From contig CAAGJI010000075.1 in the NCBI GenBank assembly GCA_900770195.1, forward strand, positions 1 through 46,866: a stretch of DNA of 46,866 nt, in the 5' to 3' direction. The stretch is from Oscillospiraceae bacterium. GTDB taxonomy: Bacteria; Bacillota; Clostridia; Oscillospirales; Ruminococcaceae. Positions 23,643-31,147 of this stretch are shown in pieces (within the stretch, counting starts at the first letter, position 1; the number at the start of each line of letters is the position of its first letter). The notes under the pieces were generated by a model, which saw only the letters and a program-made list of their open reading frames with translations, did no database searches and was not told the origin of the DNA. The position numbers and the translations under genes are program-made.

Positions 23643-25376
23643 TTATATTTCACACGGTTTTACATAAACTGTTTTATAATTTGTAAATATAACCATTCCC
23701 GGCTTTGCATCTGACGGTTTTTTTACATACTTAACAAGGCAATAATCAACTGCAACTTTATCTGCACTCTGTGCCTTGCTGTGATAGGCTGCAAGACAAG
23801 CTGCCTGTTCAAGTGTTGTTTCAGGCACTTCCATGCCTTCTGCTGACACAATGACGTGTGACCCCGGTACACCCTGCGTATGAAACCAGTAATCTGTTTT
23901 TGCCGCTGTTTTTAATGTAAGCTTGTCGTTCTGCTTGTTGTTTCTTCCAACGTAAATTTTAAATCCGTCAACTGATGTATATTCTATAGGCGGCAATGCT
24001 TTTGGAGGCTTCGTTTTCCAGTTTATTTTTCTTATGTATCCCTGTTCTGAAAGTTCCGTCCTTATCTGTGCAAGGTCGCTTTCCGTTTCTGCCCTTGTCA
24101 ACGAATCAAGAACTGAATCAAAATATACAAGTTCCTGTTCGCCTTCTTTTATTCTTTCCGCAAGAATTTTTTCAGCTGTAACCGCTTTTCTGTATTCTTT
24201 ATAATATTTCTGTGCATTTTCAGACGGTGAAAGCATCGTATCAAGTTTTATTTCAGTTTCAGGACTTCCCTCTTCGTAAAAATCATTTACTATTGCCTTT
24301 TTATCGCCTTTTTTTATCATATACATATATGACGAAATAAGGTCGCCTGCTTTTTTGTATTCATCTTTTTTTGCACACATTTCAAGTTCTTCGTGCTGAA
24401 CTGACAGCCTTTTTGAAGTCCTTTCAACATTCTGAACAAGCAGTCTGAATATATCATTCGCACGCTGTTTTAATATGGCACTTTTATCATATGAAAAATA
24501 AAAATCATCCATCATTTCAAATAATTCATCATATGACTTTTTTATAAAAAGATTGCCGTACTGACTTACATTCATAAATGTAAACTCTTTCATTCTGCCT
24601 TCTTTTGTTCGTAAAAGAGTAAATTCGTAATTTTTTTTCAGAAGTTTTTCTCTTGTTTCATTTATTATAAATGCAAGCCTTTCAGTCTGTTCTTCTGTCA
24701 TTTCAGCAGGCGATAACTCTTCTCCTCTGCCAACATAAAAATTCCATTCCCTTGTTAAAAGCGGTGAAACGCCCTCAAGCGTCCTTATAAGTGCCTTGCT
24801 GAGTTCAAATCCCGAATAATTTTCTTTTAATTCTGAAATTATTTTTTCGGTTGACTCTGTTATAAAATCAAGTCTTGGATTGTCATTTGGGGGCATTTCA
24901 TACGTTATTCCGGGCAAAATTATTCTCTTTGCAGATGTTGAAGCATCTACCCTTCTCATTGCATCAACAACTTTTCCGTTCTGATTTACAAGAATAATAT
25001 TTGAATACCTTCCCATTATTTCACAGCATAAAGTCAAAACAACATTGTCACCAAGTTCATTTATACAGTCAAAATCAAAAAACAAAACTCTTTCAAGTCC
25101 GTTTTGTCTTATCGCCTTTACTCTTCCGCCTGTTAAATGCTTTCTCATCAGCATACAAAACATTGGCGGTTGAGGCGGATTTTCAGGTGTGTTTTTTGTT
25201 ATCTGAACCCTTGCCCTTTCAGGGTCGCAAGAAAAAATTATTTTTTGCGTTGTTCCCTGCTTCATTGCTATTACAAGGTCATATTTTGAAGGCTGATACA
25301 CTTTTTCAACTTTCGCACCAACCAAAAAATCCATTTTATCTTTTATAACTGACAGCATTACACCATCAAGTGCCAT
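23643..25376 (-). CDS. rqcH: RqcH (NFACT family) ribosome quality control factor
   Basis: A 577-residue NFACT protein. In bacteria RqcH binds stalled 50S-peptidyl-tRNA and adds C-terminal alanine tails. The N-terminal NFACT-N domain begins MALDGVMLSVIKDKMDFLVG and includes CCEIMGRYSNIIL; a central coiled-coil follows (about 300-430); the NFACT-R segment reads DGFKIYVGRNNKQNDKLT and TDYWFHTQGVPGSHVI. An acidic-Arg pair is Glu95-Arg96 where Asp-Arg is usual. Older annotation calls this fibronectin-binding protein. It starts 2 nt after nif3 with its ribosome site inside that gene. Confidence 0.95.
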   Translation of the reverse strand: MALDGVMLSVIKDKMDFLVGAKVEKVYQPSKYDLVIAMKQGTTQKIIFSCDPERARVQITKNTPENPPQPPMFCMLMRKHLTGGRVKAIRQNGLERVLFFDFDCINELGDNVVLTLCCEIMGRYSNIILVNQNGKVVDAMRRVDASTSAKRIILPGITYEMPPNDNPRLDFITESTEKIISELKENYSGFELSKALIRTLEGVSPLLTREWNFYVGRGEELSPAEMTEEQTERLAFIINETREKLLKKNYEFTLLRTKEGRMKEFTFMNVSQYGNLFIKKSYDELFEMMDDFYFSYDKSAILKQRANDIFRLLVQNVERTSKRLSVQHEELEMCAKKDEYKKAGDLISSYMYMIKKGDKKAIVNDFYEEGSPETEIKLDTMLSPSENAQKYYKEYRKAVTAEKILAERIKEGEQELVYFDSVLDSLTRAETESDLAQIRTELSEQGYIRKINWKTKPPKALPPIEYTSVDGFKIYVGRNNKQNDKLTLKTAAKTDYWFHTQGVPGSHVIVSAEGMEVPETTLEQAACLAAYHSKAQSADKVAVDYCLVKYVKKPSDAKPGMVIFTNYKTVYVKPCEI

Positions 25377-25378
25377 TT

Positions 25379-26164
25379 TTATTCACCTGCTTTATAATTT
25401 ATTGTTTCATAAGGTTTCTTTTCATATTTCAAACATTCCGCATAATTTTTCAGAAGTTTGAAAATCGGTTCATAAAAGAATTTTTCCGTTCCAAAATGTC
25501 CCGCATCAATAATATTCATTTCAAGATTTTCTGCTGCTACCCATCTGTCGTGTTTAACATCGCCTGTTATCAATGTATCCGCACCAAGATTTTTTGCATA
25601 TTCAAGCATTGACGAACCTGAACCCGAACAAACCGCAAAAACAGAAACCTCTTTTCTTCCGCCATAAAATCTGACATCACTTTCTGCAAGTGATTTTGCA
25701 ATTCTCTTTGCAAATATTCCTGTTTCAAGCGGTTTTTTAAGCTTTGCAACAAATCCGAATCCCGTTCTGTCAGGTTGTGTTTCTTCAAGAATTTTATAAT
25801 CCTTTTCAATTGAAATTTCATCGCTGAACTTTCTAAACAAAATTTCATTCATTCCGCATTCTGCAATATCAAGCGGTGTATGCATACAAATTGCTGAAAT
25901 ATCGTTTTCAACAAGTTTGTAAACAATTGAATCTTTTTTCAAATCTTTCAGCGGTTCAAAAATAACAGGGTGATGCGATATTATTAAATCTGCTTTATTT
26001 TCAATTGCAAATTCAACTGCACCTTTTGTTATGTCAAGTGCAAAAACTGTTTTTTCAACTTCCTTTTCTTCATCACCAACAAGAAATCCCGAATTATCCC
26101 ATTTTTCCTGAGTTGAAACGGGAATTATCTTGTTTATTTTTTCAAATATTTCTCTGACTTTCAT
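25379..26164 (-). CDS. Nif3-like dinuclear metal-centre protein
   Basis: A 261-residue protein of the Nif3/YqfO family, a hexameric ring with two metals per subunit. Metal-binding features are ISHHPVIFEPLK (two histidines), CMHTPLDIAECG and a late GDVKHDRWVAAE and DAGHFGTE. It lacks the extra central domain of the longer YqfO form. Function is not settled in this family; some annotation calls it GTP cyclohydrolase I type 2. The ATG overlaps the end of trmK by 23 nt, so the genes are coupled. Confidence 0.92.
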   Translation of the reverse strand: MKVREIFEKINKIIPVSTQEKWDNSGFLVGDEEKEVEKTVFALDITKGAVEFAIENKADLIISHHPVIFEPLKDLKKDSIVYKLVENDISAICMHTPLDIAECGMNEILFRKFSDEISIEKDYKILEETQPDRTGFGFVAKLKKPLETGIFAKRIAKSLAESDVRFYGGRKEVSVFAVCSGSGSSMLEYAKNLGADTLITGDVKHDRWVAAENLEMNIIDAGHFGTEKFFYEPIFKLLKNYAECLKYEKKPYETINYKAGE

Positions 26165-26840
26165 TTTTCAATATCCTTTCTGCTTCCGCAAGATTTTTTT
26201 TCATATCTTCAAGTTCTGCTTCATTTTTTGAATTAAGCAACCCTTTATATTTTTTCATATATTTATTAAACTGAATTTTTCCGTATTCTTTTGACTCGTC
26301 TTTTGAATAGTCAGCAAAACCCATAATCGCTCTCGCTTCGGTTATTTCAGCTTTTTTGCCTGTATATCGGGATTTTATAACAACATATACTTTCTTTCCG
26401 TCTGAAACTGCCTTTTCTTTTGTTATTTCAAAACCGTTTTTATAAAGCCAGTTTCTAAGCACATTTTCCCTTGTCATAGGCTGTAAAACAAGTGTACAGC
26501 CTGCTGAAAAATCAATATTCTTTTCAAGTATATCAGCTATTGTTTCTCCACCCATACCTGCAATTACAACGCAATTTATTTTATCTGCATACTCTGAATC
26601 TGCAATTTTTTCAAGTCCGTCAGACAAAATCGCAGGGATTTTTTCTTCATACCCATATTCCGCAATATTTTTTTTTGCCGCAGAAAGCGGTCCTTCATTT
26701 ATGTCAGATGCAATAACAAAATCACATTTCCCTCTTTTTATAAGTTCGCAAGCAAGATACCCGTGGTCTGTTCCAACATCACAAACCGTCATACCATTTT
26801 CAATCATATCAAAACATAATTCAAGTCTGTTTCCAAGCAT
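26142..26840 (-). CDS. trmK: tRNA (adenine-22-N1)-methyltransferase TrmK
   Basis: A 232-residue SAM-dependent enzyme that methylates A22 in the D arm of tRNAs. The opening LGNRLELCFDMIENG, motif I VGTDHGYLACELIKRG and the later segment CVVIAGMGGETIADIL with LVLQPMTRENVLRNWL are characteristic of the family. The C-terminal coiled helix is Glu/Lys-rich. AGGAG precedes the ATG and directly follows an intrinsic terminator-like hairpin. It starts the trmK-nif3-rqcH unit, which groups tRNA and ribosome-rescue functions. Confidence 0.95.
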   Translation of the reverse strand: MLGNRLELCFDMIENGMTVCDVGTDHGYLACELIKRGKCDFVIASDINEGPLSAAKKNIAEYGYEEKIPAILSDGLEKIADSEYADKINCVVIAGMGGETIADILEKNIDFSAGCTLVLQPMTRENVLRNWLYKNGFEITKEKAVSDGKKVYVVIKSRYTGKKAEITEARAIMGFADYSKDESKEYGKIQFNKYMKKYKGLLNSKNEAELEDMKKNLAEAERILKNESQRNI

Positions 26841-26852
26841 TTTTGTTCTCCT

Positions 26853-26889
26853 AAAAAATAATGCGAATTGCAGCAGGCAACTCGCATTT
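26853..26889 (-). terminator. Intrinsic terminator just before trmK
   Basis: In the minus strand, AATGCGAGTTGC and GCAATTCGCATT form a 12-bp stem with one G-T pair and a 5-nt loop, followed by ATTTTTT. The trmK ribosome site begins in the last base. It would end the zinc-ribbon transcript or attenuate trmK. Confidence 0.75.
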
Positions 26890-27155
26890 ACGAATCTGAA
26901 ATCAAATTAAAATGTTTCTGTGTAATTGTACTTAACCATTTTATCAGCATCTATTCCGTACCAAGGTAAGCTTCGTCAATTATTAAAATGAACCGAAGCA
27001 CAGCCAATATAAAACATCCTCATATTCAAAACGCATAAGCAGGGTTACATATCAACTGAAATATAATAATTATCTGTAACTATTTTATTGTGCAATTTCT
27101 GTTATTAAAATATTTCTAAAGCTCTGGATTAAGGAAAATACTTTAATTTAAATGA
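26890..27155. other. Non-coding gap between zinc-ribbon gene and trmK
   Basis: No gene is seen; the longest start-to-stop stretches are about 15 codons without ribosome sites. On the minus strand two stems stand out: GTTACA/TGTAAC and GCTTCG/CGAAGC (about 26970-26998). A weak promoter candidate TTGCAC-17-TAATTA lies near the centre. With the terminator at 26853-26889 the gap could be a regulated leader of trmK. Confidence 0.35.
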
Positions 27156-27437
27156 TTATTCTTCTCTCATCTTTGCAAAACATTCACTGCAATATACAGC
27201 ACGGTCTTCTGTTGGCTTGAAAGGAACTCTTGCTTCTTTTCCGCAGCTTGCACATGTAGCTGTGTAAAATTCACGTGCAGGTTTTCCGCCTTCTGCAACT
27301 TTTCTTGCATTTCTGCACTTCTTACAACGCTTTGGTTCGTTTGTGAAACCTCTTTCAGCGTAAAATTCCTGTTCGCCTGCTGTAAATACGAATTCTTCTC
27401 CGCAGTCTTTGCAAACTAAAGTCTTGTCTTCAAACAT
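27156..27437 (-). CDS. Double zinc-ribbon protein
   Basis: A 93-residue protein with four CxxC knuckles, Cys9/12, Cys38/41, Cys62/65 and Cys83/86, forming two probable zinc ribbons. The first ribbon (LVCKDCGEEFVFTAGEQEFY) matches the small zinc-ribbon family often annotated zf-trcl; the second begins FYTATCASCGKEARVPF. No catalytic residues are apparent. A role in nucleic acid or protein binding is likely but not shown. A consensus promoter and a 98-nt tRNA-like leader precede it; it stands between trmK and ftsZ without sharing a transcript with ftsZ. Confidence 0.85.
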   Translation of the reverse strand: MFEDKTLVCKDCGEEFVFTAGEQEFYAERGFTNEPKRCKKCRNARKVAEGGKPAREFYTATCASCGKEARVPFKPTEDRAVYCSECFAKMREE

Positions 27438-27471
27438 AATGTGTACCTCGCTTAAAAAATCTGAATAATTG

Positions 27472-27569
27472 GACCGGAACGGATTTGCACCGATATCTTT
27501 GCTGTGTGTCTGCTGACGGATAAAATGCTTTTACCCACACCCGCAATGCTCTCCTTGAGCTAACCAGTC
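27472..27569 (-). ncRNA. tRNA-like structured leader RNA, class unknown
   Basis: The 98-nt minus-strand segment resembles a distorted tRNA. The ends GACTGG and CCGGTC pair as an acceptor stem; TA and the arm GCTC-AAGGA-GAGC-A match positions 8-26 of a tRNA with a short D loop; the 3' arm CGG-TGCAAAT-CCG is a T-loop-like hairpin. In place of the anticodon arm stands a long stem: TTGC/GCAA, GTGT/ACAC and GGGTAAAA/TTTTATCC with a GCA triloop. There is no CCA, no proper anticodon loop and G replaces U55, so it is not a working tRNA. It lies between a consensus promoter and the zinc-ribbon start codon. Confidence 0.55.
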
Positions 27570-27591
27570 ATTTTTAATAATATTACATTAT

Positions 27592-27620
27592 ATTATAAAC
27601 CATTTTTTTCAGTTTGTCAA
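27592..27620 (-). promoter_or_regulatory. Promoter of leader RNA and zinc-ribbon gene
   Basis: On the reverse strand, TTGACA (27615-27620), a 17-nt spacer and TATAAT (27592-27597): full consensus. Predicted start near 27585, about 16 nt before the tRNA-like fold. Confidence 0.85.
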
Positions 27621-27657
27621 TAGTTTTTGTACAATTTTACACGTTTTTTCACTGATT

Positions 27658-27697
27658 AAAAAAACAATGATGATAAACGTTAAATCCACCACCATTG
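27658..27697 (-). terminator. Terminator of ftsZ
   Basis: In the minus strand, CAATGGTGGT pairs fully (two G-U) with ATCATCATTG, followed by seven T. It lies 19 nt after the ftsZ stop codon. Confidence 0.85.
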
Positions 27698-27715
27698 CTT
27701 TCATAAACATTCACA

Positions 27716-28849
27716 TTATTTTTTATCAAGAATTTTAAAAATATCAACCAGATCTTCGTCAACTACCGGCTGCTTTTTTTTTGCAGGCTGTTTTTTTGGT
27801 TCAGGAATTGTTCCGTTTGTTATCGGAGGTATATTTCCTGAAGGAAGTTCTGTTGAATCTGCTGCATCTTCAGGAAGTGCATCAGAGTCACCATTGTCAA
27901 AACCTGCGGCAATTACTGTAATTGTCATTTCATCCTGCATATCTTCCTTGAAAGATGTACCAAAAATAAATTCAACATCATCTGCTGCCTTATCCGTTAT
28001 CATCTTTGTTGCAACATCAACATCTGATGAAAGAACATCTTCGCTCATGCTGATATTGATAAGAAGTCTTCTTGCACCTTCGATAGATGTTTCAAGAAGC
28101 GGGCTTGTGATAACTGCGTTTGCAGCTTCTTTTGCCTTGTCTTTTCCTTCACCATGCCCAATTGCCATATGTGCATAGCCTGCACCCTTCATAATTGTTG
28201 AAACATCGGCAAAGTCAAGGTTGATGTAGCCTTCTTCCGTGATAAGGTCTGAAATGCTCTTTACACCTGTTTTAAGTATATCATCAGCAAGTGCGAATGA
28301 TTCTCTCATTGTTGGTGTTTTGTCAAGCCCTTCAAGAAGTTTTTCGTTTGGTATAACGATAAGTGAGTCAACATATTTTCTAAGCTCACTTATACCTCTT
28401 TCAGCCTGAAGCATTTTCTGTTCACGTTCAAAATGGAAAGGCTTTGTTACTGTTGCAACTGTAAGGATACCCTGTTCCTGTGCAATTTTTGCAACGACAG
28501 GTGCAGCACCTGTACCTGTTCCGCCGCCCATACCTGCTGTTATAAAAATTATATCAGCACCTTTGAGAGCTGCTTCGATTTCATCTCTGTTTTCTTCGGC
28601 ACTTTTAGCTCCTACTTCAGGTTTGTTTCCTGCTCCTCTGCCTTTTGTAAGCTTTGAACCAATCTGAATCTTTGTTGCAGCCTTTGAATTATTTAACGCT
28701 TTAGCATCTGTGTTTATTGCAATATACTCAATATCTTTTACTCCGGAAGTTACCATGCAGTTAAGTGCATTTCCGCCGCCGCCGCCAACGCCGACTACTT
28801 TTATATTTACATCCGGATCAAATTCGCTCTGATAAACAAAATCAGCCAT
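27716..28849 (-). CDS. ftsZ: Cell division protein FtsZ
   Basis: A 377-residue tubulin-like GTPase that forms the division ring. The nucleotide-binding loop GVGGGGGNALN (20-30), the tubulin signature GGGTGTG (108-114) and the T7 loop region NLDFADVSTIM are intact. The variable C-terminal linker is short and the last residues DLVDIFKILDKK form the conserved C-terminal peptide that binds partners such as FtsA or SepF. It follows divIB but has its own promoter and leader hairpins. FtsA is not adjacent. Confidence 0.99.
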   Translation of the reverse strand: MADFVYQSEFDPDVNIKVVGVGGGGGNALNCMVTSGVKDIEYIAINTDAKALNNSKAATKIQIGSKLTKGRGAGNKPEVGAKSAEENRDEIEAALKGADIIFITAGMGGGTGTGAAPVVAKIAQEQGILTVATVTKPFHFEREQKMLQAERGISELRKYVDSLIVIPNEKLLEGLDKTPTMRESFALADDILKTGVKSISDLITEEGYINLDFADVSTIMKGAGYAHMAIGHGEGKDKAKEAANAVITSPLLETSIEGARRLLINISMSEDVLSSDVDVATKMITDKAADDVEFIFGTSFKEDMQDEMTITVIAAGFDNGDSDALPEDAADSTELPSGNIPPITNGTIPEPKKQPAKKKQPVVDEDLVDIFKILDKK

Positions 28850-28894
28850 TTAGATTCTTCCTCCTGTGTGTTTTTAACTTCACATAATTTATAA

Positions 28895-28918
28895 CAGGAA
28901 TCATGCTTTCCTGCATGA
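28895..28918 (-). promoter_or_regulatory. Overlapping alternative hairpins in the ftsZ leader
   Basis: Two short stems share bases: TCATGC/GCATGA (28901-28918) and CAGGAA/TTCCTG (28895-28913). They cannot form together. The ribosome site AGGAGG lies about 30 nt downstream. Confidence 0.4.
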
Positions 28919-28945
28919 GTGTTATACTAAATAAATACACTTTAT

Positions 28946-28974
28946 ATTGTACCACATCCTATTATTTTTTGCAA
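28946..28974 (-). promoter_or_regulatory. Promoter of ftsZ
   Basis: On the reverse strand, TTGCAA (28969-28974), a 17-nt spacer and TACAAT (28946-28951). The start codon is about 97 nt downstream of the -10 box. Confidence 0.75.
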
Positions 28975-29072
28975 GTCTTTTTTTAATTTTTTTACATTTT
29001 GATGGTAATAGAGGTATATATTCTTTAAAAAATATAAATATTTATCAAATCAATAATACCTGTCTGCTTGAT

Positions 29073-29963
29073 TTAATTATTACCTGAATTTTCTGAAGTG
29101 GTTTCAGACGTATTCTCGGAAGCTTCCTGCTCTGCAAGACGTTCCTGTGCTTTCTTTTTTGTATCTGCAACAAGCTGTGCTGTTCTGAAAGATACCTGAT
29201 TGCTTCCAACCATTGTTAAATAGCCTTTTGAACCACTGTCAAGTTTTTCAACAGCCTTTTCAGCAAGTTCAATTTTATAATCAATATCAGACCAGCTTCC
29301 TGCCTTAAAAATAATTCTGCTGTCTATCTGTATAATTATATTATACTTGTCTGTTATGTCTATGCTGTCGATTTTATATTTAAGGTCACCTCTTATTGCT
29401 TTTTTCAGTGCCTGAAATATCTTATCTTTCTGACTGTCTTTTGAATGAAGGGTATCGCCATCTTTTGTTGAAACAGGGTCAAACCCGTTTATCTGTATAA
29501 CATCTCCCTGTGACTGTTCTTTTGTTTCTATAATTTTACCATTTCTGCTTACAGAAAGAATTCCGCCATCATATGCAATATTATACGTTTCCGCACATTT
29601 TGTTACTTTTATTTCAAGTGTGTCAGGAAAATGCTTTATTATTTTTGCTGTTTCTATGTAAGGGAATGACTCAACTATTTTCTTTTCATGTTTTGAACTG
29701 TCAAGCACAAACATATTATCATTTAATTTTATCCCCGACTCTGAAACAATTTTTTCTGCACTGTAATTATCAACATTTCCTGTTACATTAAATACCTTTA
29801 TGTTGAACATAACCGTTGCCGAAAGTGTATAAAGAAGAGCAAAAACAAGTATCAGTATTATAATTCCGTATATCAATTTCGGCATTTTGTTTCTGCGGTT
29901 TTTCTTCCTCTTTTTATTGTACGTTCTGTTTACTTCCGTCTTTTTTATATCTTTTGAATTCAT
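29073..29963 (-). CDS. divIB: Cell division protein DivIB/FtsQ
   Basis: A 296-residue bitopic membrane protein of the divisome that bridges FtsL/DivIC and the septal synthase. A basic cytosolic N-terminus (KKRKKNRRNK), one membrane helix (about 30-52), a POTRA domain (FNIKVFNVTGNVDNYSAEKI, SFPYIETAKIIKHFPDTLEI) and the FtsQ-type beta domain follow. The C-terminus is an Asn/Thr/Ser/Glu-rich tail. The ATG at 29963 has AAGGAA about 10 nt upstream; a GTG at 29972 sits too close to that site. It is the last gene of the dcw run, followed by the ftsZ promoter. Confidence 0.93.
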   Translation of the reverse strand: MNSKDIKKTEVNRTYNKKRKKNRRNKMPKLIYGIIILILVFALLYTLSATVMFNIKVFNVTGNVDNYSAEKIVSESGIKLNDNMFVLDSSKHEKKIVESFPYIETAKIIKHFPDTLEIKVTKCAETYNIAYDGGILSVSRNGKIIETKEQSQGDVIQINGFDPVSTKDGDTLHSKDSQKDKIFQALKKAIRGDLKYKIDSIDITDKYNIIIQIDSRIIFKAGSWSDIDYKIELAEKAVEKLDSGSKGYLTMVGSNQVSFRTAQLVADTKKKAQERLAEQEASENTSETTSENSGNN

Positions 29964-29986
29964 AAAACACAATTCCTTCCATCTGT

Positions 29987-31120
29987 TCAGGAATTATTTT
30001 TTGAAAGAACTTTTTCAATTATCTTCCATATTCTTTCATTTGTATCTGAAATTGCAAGAGATGCAGAACATTTTGCCATCTCTCTTAGTTTATCAGGGTT
30101 TTTATAGAAATCCTCAACAATTGATATAATATCTTCCGTTTTAACATCTTTCTGTTCAATAACAACAGCTGCACCCGCTTTTGCAAGCACCATAGCATTG
30201 TAATACTGGTGATTTCCTGCAACAATTGGTGACGGGATAAGTATTGCCGGTTTTCCCACTGCCTCAAGTTCAGCAAGTGTTGACGCTCCCGCTCTGCATA
30301 TAACAAGGTCTGCTGCCGCAAGACAGACATCCATATCATTTATATATTCAGATATTCTCAATCTGTCATTTTGCAATGGTATTTTATTTTCTGCCATTGC
30401 TTTCGGAAATGTATCTCTTCCCATTTTTCCATATCCGTGGATATGATTTATTTTTAAGCCTTTTTCAGTATGCCATTTTATTAATTCTTCCATACAGGAA
30501 TTTATACAACCTGCTCCAAGGCTTCCACCAAATGAAAGTATACACATTGAATCATCGAAACCAAGTTTTTTTCTCGCTTCATCCTTGCTGCAACTGCAAA
30601 GCGACTCTCTTACAGGCAAGCCTGTTACTGTGTAATCACATTTTATCTGCATATAGTCAAGTGCTTCTTTAACAGTCAGCATAACATGGTCAACTTCTTT
30701 TGCAAGAAGCTTGTTTGTAACACCCGGAAATGCGTTCTGTTCGTGTATAACAGTTGGTATACCAAGTTTTGCCGCCATTCTTATTATCGGACCGGCAACA
30801 TATCCGCCTGTTCCTATGGCAATGTCAGGCTGAAAATCCTTTATTATCTGTTTTGCCCTTTTGCCCGAATTTGCAAGATACCAAAGTGCCTTCAAATTTC
30901 TTTTTATATTTTTAGGTGTGATTTTTCTCTGAAATCCTGCTATTTTTATCGTTTCAAGTCTGTAGCCTGCCTGAGGAACAAGTTTTGCCTCCATTCCATT
31001 AGGAGTTCCTGCAAACAGAAATTCCGCATCAGGTCTGTGCTGTTTTATTATCTGTGCAATTGCAAGGGCAGGATTTATATGACCGCCTGTTCCTCCGCCT
31101 GCAAGTAAAACTTTTAGCAT
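29987..31120 (-). CDS. murG: Undecaprenyl-PP-MurNAc-pentapeptide GlcNAc transferase MurG
   Basis: A 377-residue GT28 glycosyltransferase at the inner face of the membrane that converts lipid I to lipid II. The N-terminal glycine-rich loop AGGGTGGHINPALA and the second loop FGGSLGAGCINSC are visible, as is the UDP-GlcNAc binding stretch ICRAGASTLAELEAVGKPAI. The order ftsW-murG-divIB is the usual Gram-positive one. GAGAGGAAAG precedes the ATG. Confidence 0.98.
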   Translation of the reverse strand: MLKVLLAGGGTGGHINPALAIAQIIKQHRPDAEFLFAGTPNGMEAKLVPQAGYRLETIKIAGFQRKITPKNIKRNLKALWYLANSGKRAKQIIKDFQPDIAIGTGGYVAGPIIRMAAKLGIPTVIHEQNAFPGVTNKLLAKEVDHVMLTVKEALDYMQIKCDYTVTGLPVRESLCSCSKDEARKKLGFDDSMCILSFGGSLGAGCINSCMEELIKWHTEKGLKINHIHGYGKMGRDTFPKAMAENKIPLQNDRLRISEYINDMDVCLAAADLVICRAGASTLAELEAVGKPAILIPSPIVAGNHQYYNAMVLAKAGAAVVIEQKDVKTEDIISIVEDFYKNPDKLREMAKCSASLAISDTNERIWKIIEKVLSKNNS

Positions 31121-31147
31121 TTGTCTTTCCTCTCTGTTCTCTGTAAT

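Noticed and set aside
26960..27010. Short peptide genes of 15-16 codons in the gap before trmK
   Set aside because: They lack ribosome sites and overlap hairpin arms; chance open frames are expected.
27472..27569. A functional tRNA, for example class II or selenocysteine tRNA
   Set aside because: No 7-base anticodon loop with U33 can be drawn, the acceptor stem is only 6 bp, the T loop has G at position 55, and no CCA follows. It is kept as a tRNA-like element only.
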